In this document: positions 63,059 through 64,000 of the stretch, in pieces | Layout of the letters: each line of letters starts with the position of its first letter | Numbering within the stretch: position 1 is the first letter of the stretch | NCBI GenBank assembly: GCA_021234535.1 | Contig: CM037833.1 | Location: 20,829,738 to 20,893,737 of the forward strand | DNA length: 64,000 bases | Direction: 5' to 3' | From: Stichopus chloronotus | Lineage: Eukaryota; Echinodermata; Holothuroidea; Aspidochirotida; Stichopodidae | Program-made: the position numbers and the translations under genes | Notes under the pieces: model-generated | Databases searched by the model: none | Told to the model about the DNA's origin: nothing | The model's input: the letters and a program-made list of their open reading frames with translations, nothing else

Positions 63059-63240
63059 TTAGAGAAAGAACTTGAAAGCTACAACAACTGGTAGCATTAT
63101 AGCTAAGGTTGAAATACGAAATGAAACTCCTCCATTACATCCGTCTGTCTGACAACAAATGCAATCTCCACTCCCGGTCTGAGCTGCAGCTTGACATAAG
63201 GGCTCACAAACAAACTTTGTAGAGCAGGATTTAGCTACGA
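63059..63240 (-). CDS. Ly6/uPAR three-finger protein, last coding exon
   Basis: The minus-strand exon starts after acceptor tttcttccag and ends with TAA at 63,061-63,059. It reads VVAKSCSTKFVCEPLC, then GDCICCQTDGCNGG, then a hydrophobic tail of about 20 residues ending AFKFFL. The CCxxDxCN pattern is the C-terminal signature of the Ly6/uPAR (three-finger) fold. A hydrophobic end right after small residues (Gly-Gly, Ser) is what a GPI-anchor signal looks like, so the protein is probably on the cell surface. Its first two bases complete a Val codon begun in the exon at 63,684-63,794. The ATG at 63,283 is intronic. Confidence 0.85.
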
Positions 63241-63683
63241 CTGGAAGAAACCCAAAAAACAAAGAGGAGTGTGATGAGAACAATTTGTTTCCGAACGAAA
63301 TACAATCTTTAAGGATCAGTCTAAGAATCAGTCACTCTTAACAGTGTCAAACCTATCCCATAAATTCTGGAGTGTGGGGTTCCCATACAGCAGGGTAACA
63401 AACTTGATATGACTTAACTGCACCAAATCCATGACTTATACTTGAAGTTGAATAATGCTCTTGAGGGGTGACTCCGCCAAAAGTTATTTTTTTTTAATAC
63501 TTACATATATGTTTAGACAATGCATTCCTATTATGGAAAAACAAAATCTGTACTAAGTTGCTGACTTTTCGTGTTGTATCTTTTGTCACTGTAAGATTTT
63601 TTTGTCACTGTAATATTTGTTATTGTCAAACTGATTCAACAAAAACTTTACTACTAATGGTACTTCATTACCAGGATACTCAC

Positions 63684-63794
63684 CACCGAGGGTAGTTGAA
63701 CTTTGACACGCATCAAACCTGTCTGGACAGGTGTTGTATTCTACTTCAGCTCCATTTTCACAGTCGATGCATTCATAGCATTTTAGAGCAGTAC
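63684..63794 (-). CDS. Ly6/uPAR three-finger protein, first half-domain exon
   Basis: A 111-bp minus-strand exon with acceptor aaacgttacag and donor gtgagt, phase 1 in and phase 1 out. It reads TALKCYECIDCENG and continues to NTCPDRFDACQSS. LxCYxC is the standard start of a Ly6/uPAR domain. With the last exon the domain has 12 cysteines, two more than the usual ten. The signal peptide and first residues must be in an exon beyond position 64,000, so the gene is 5'-incomplete here. Confidence 0.85.
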
Positions 63795-64000
63795 CTGTAA
63801 CGTTTAGAATACAAAAAAGTAAAATAGAGTTATTGAGTACTCGATAGCTACATAGTTGAAGTAATATCTTCTACATACATATTCGCAACGTTTCACCCCA
63901 AGGAAGACGTTACGATGTCAATTTTGCGCTACACTGTAACGCTTTAAGAAGAAAATCAGTGCAAGCCTAAAAGTGCATTTTATATTATGTAATTTATTAC

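Noticed and set aside
63241..63283. ATG at 63,283 (minus strand) as the start of the Ly6-like protein
   Set aside because: The tract ending tttcttccag is a splice acceptor, and the upstream exon at 63,684-63,794 supplies the first half of the Ly6 domain in matching phase.
1..64000. CRISPR arrays, bacterial operons, phage or plasmid features
   Set aside because: Introns, exon phases and domain types show metazoan nuclear DNA; no such arrays are present.

Overview
This window is nuclear DNA of an animal. It is AT-rich, the coding parts are split into short exons with GT-AG introns and matching phases, and simple repeats and small DNA transposons are common. The exon architecture (death-effector domain, one large NACHT exon, then repeated small exons coding an LRR-like C-terminus) fits the expanded NOD-like receptor (NLR) families of echinoderms. 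The wording of the C-terminal repeats resembles sea cucumber NLR proteins as I remember them. I could not search a database, so 'holothurian echinoderm' is an inference.

Layout. Positions 1-19,000 (+ strand) hold the 3' part of an apparently intact NLR gene. A 1.5-kb NACHT exon (2128-3635) is followed by two successive copies of a small-exon cassette: A1-B1-C1-D1 at 5.2-6.9 kb and A2-B2-C2 at 9.6-15.6 kb. Three short tail exons follow, at 17.05, 18.58 and 18.94 kb. All junction phases agree. The N-terminal exons would lie left of the window. From 19 to 32 kb I see no convincing gene, only repeats and blocks that recur further right.

Positions 32,000-49,300 (+) hold a paralogue with the same exon order. 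It starts with an intact DED exon (32.0 kb) and a linker exon (33.8 kb), but its NACHT exon (35,166-36,661) has four in-frame stops without a frameshift. Its cassette exons carry an 8-bp deletion, a lost acceptor, a lost donor, a truncated exon and another stop. It reads as a decayed NLR. Blocks of the intergenic DNA downstream of locus 1 (21.9-27.7 kb) recur downstream of locus 2 (50.6-55.3 kb), so the loci look like a tandem segmental duplication of about 28-35 kb. A third partial copy of the non-coding block lies near 56.5-59 kb.

The right end (62,974-63,794, - strand) holds the last two coding exons of a Ly6/uPAR three-finger, probably GPI-anchored, protein whose signal-peptide exon lies outside the window. 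Mobile DNA includes a 1.33-kb hAT-like element in an intron of locus 1, a 282-bp TA-flanked MITE missing from the paralogous site, two copies of a TTAA-type element, and a dispersed repeat found in both orientations. A 17-bp minisatellite with ten copies lies at 47.5 kb.

Exon boundaries are by eye from splice motifs, reading phase and paralogue comparison. No transcript evidence was available.
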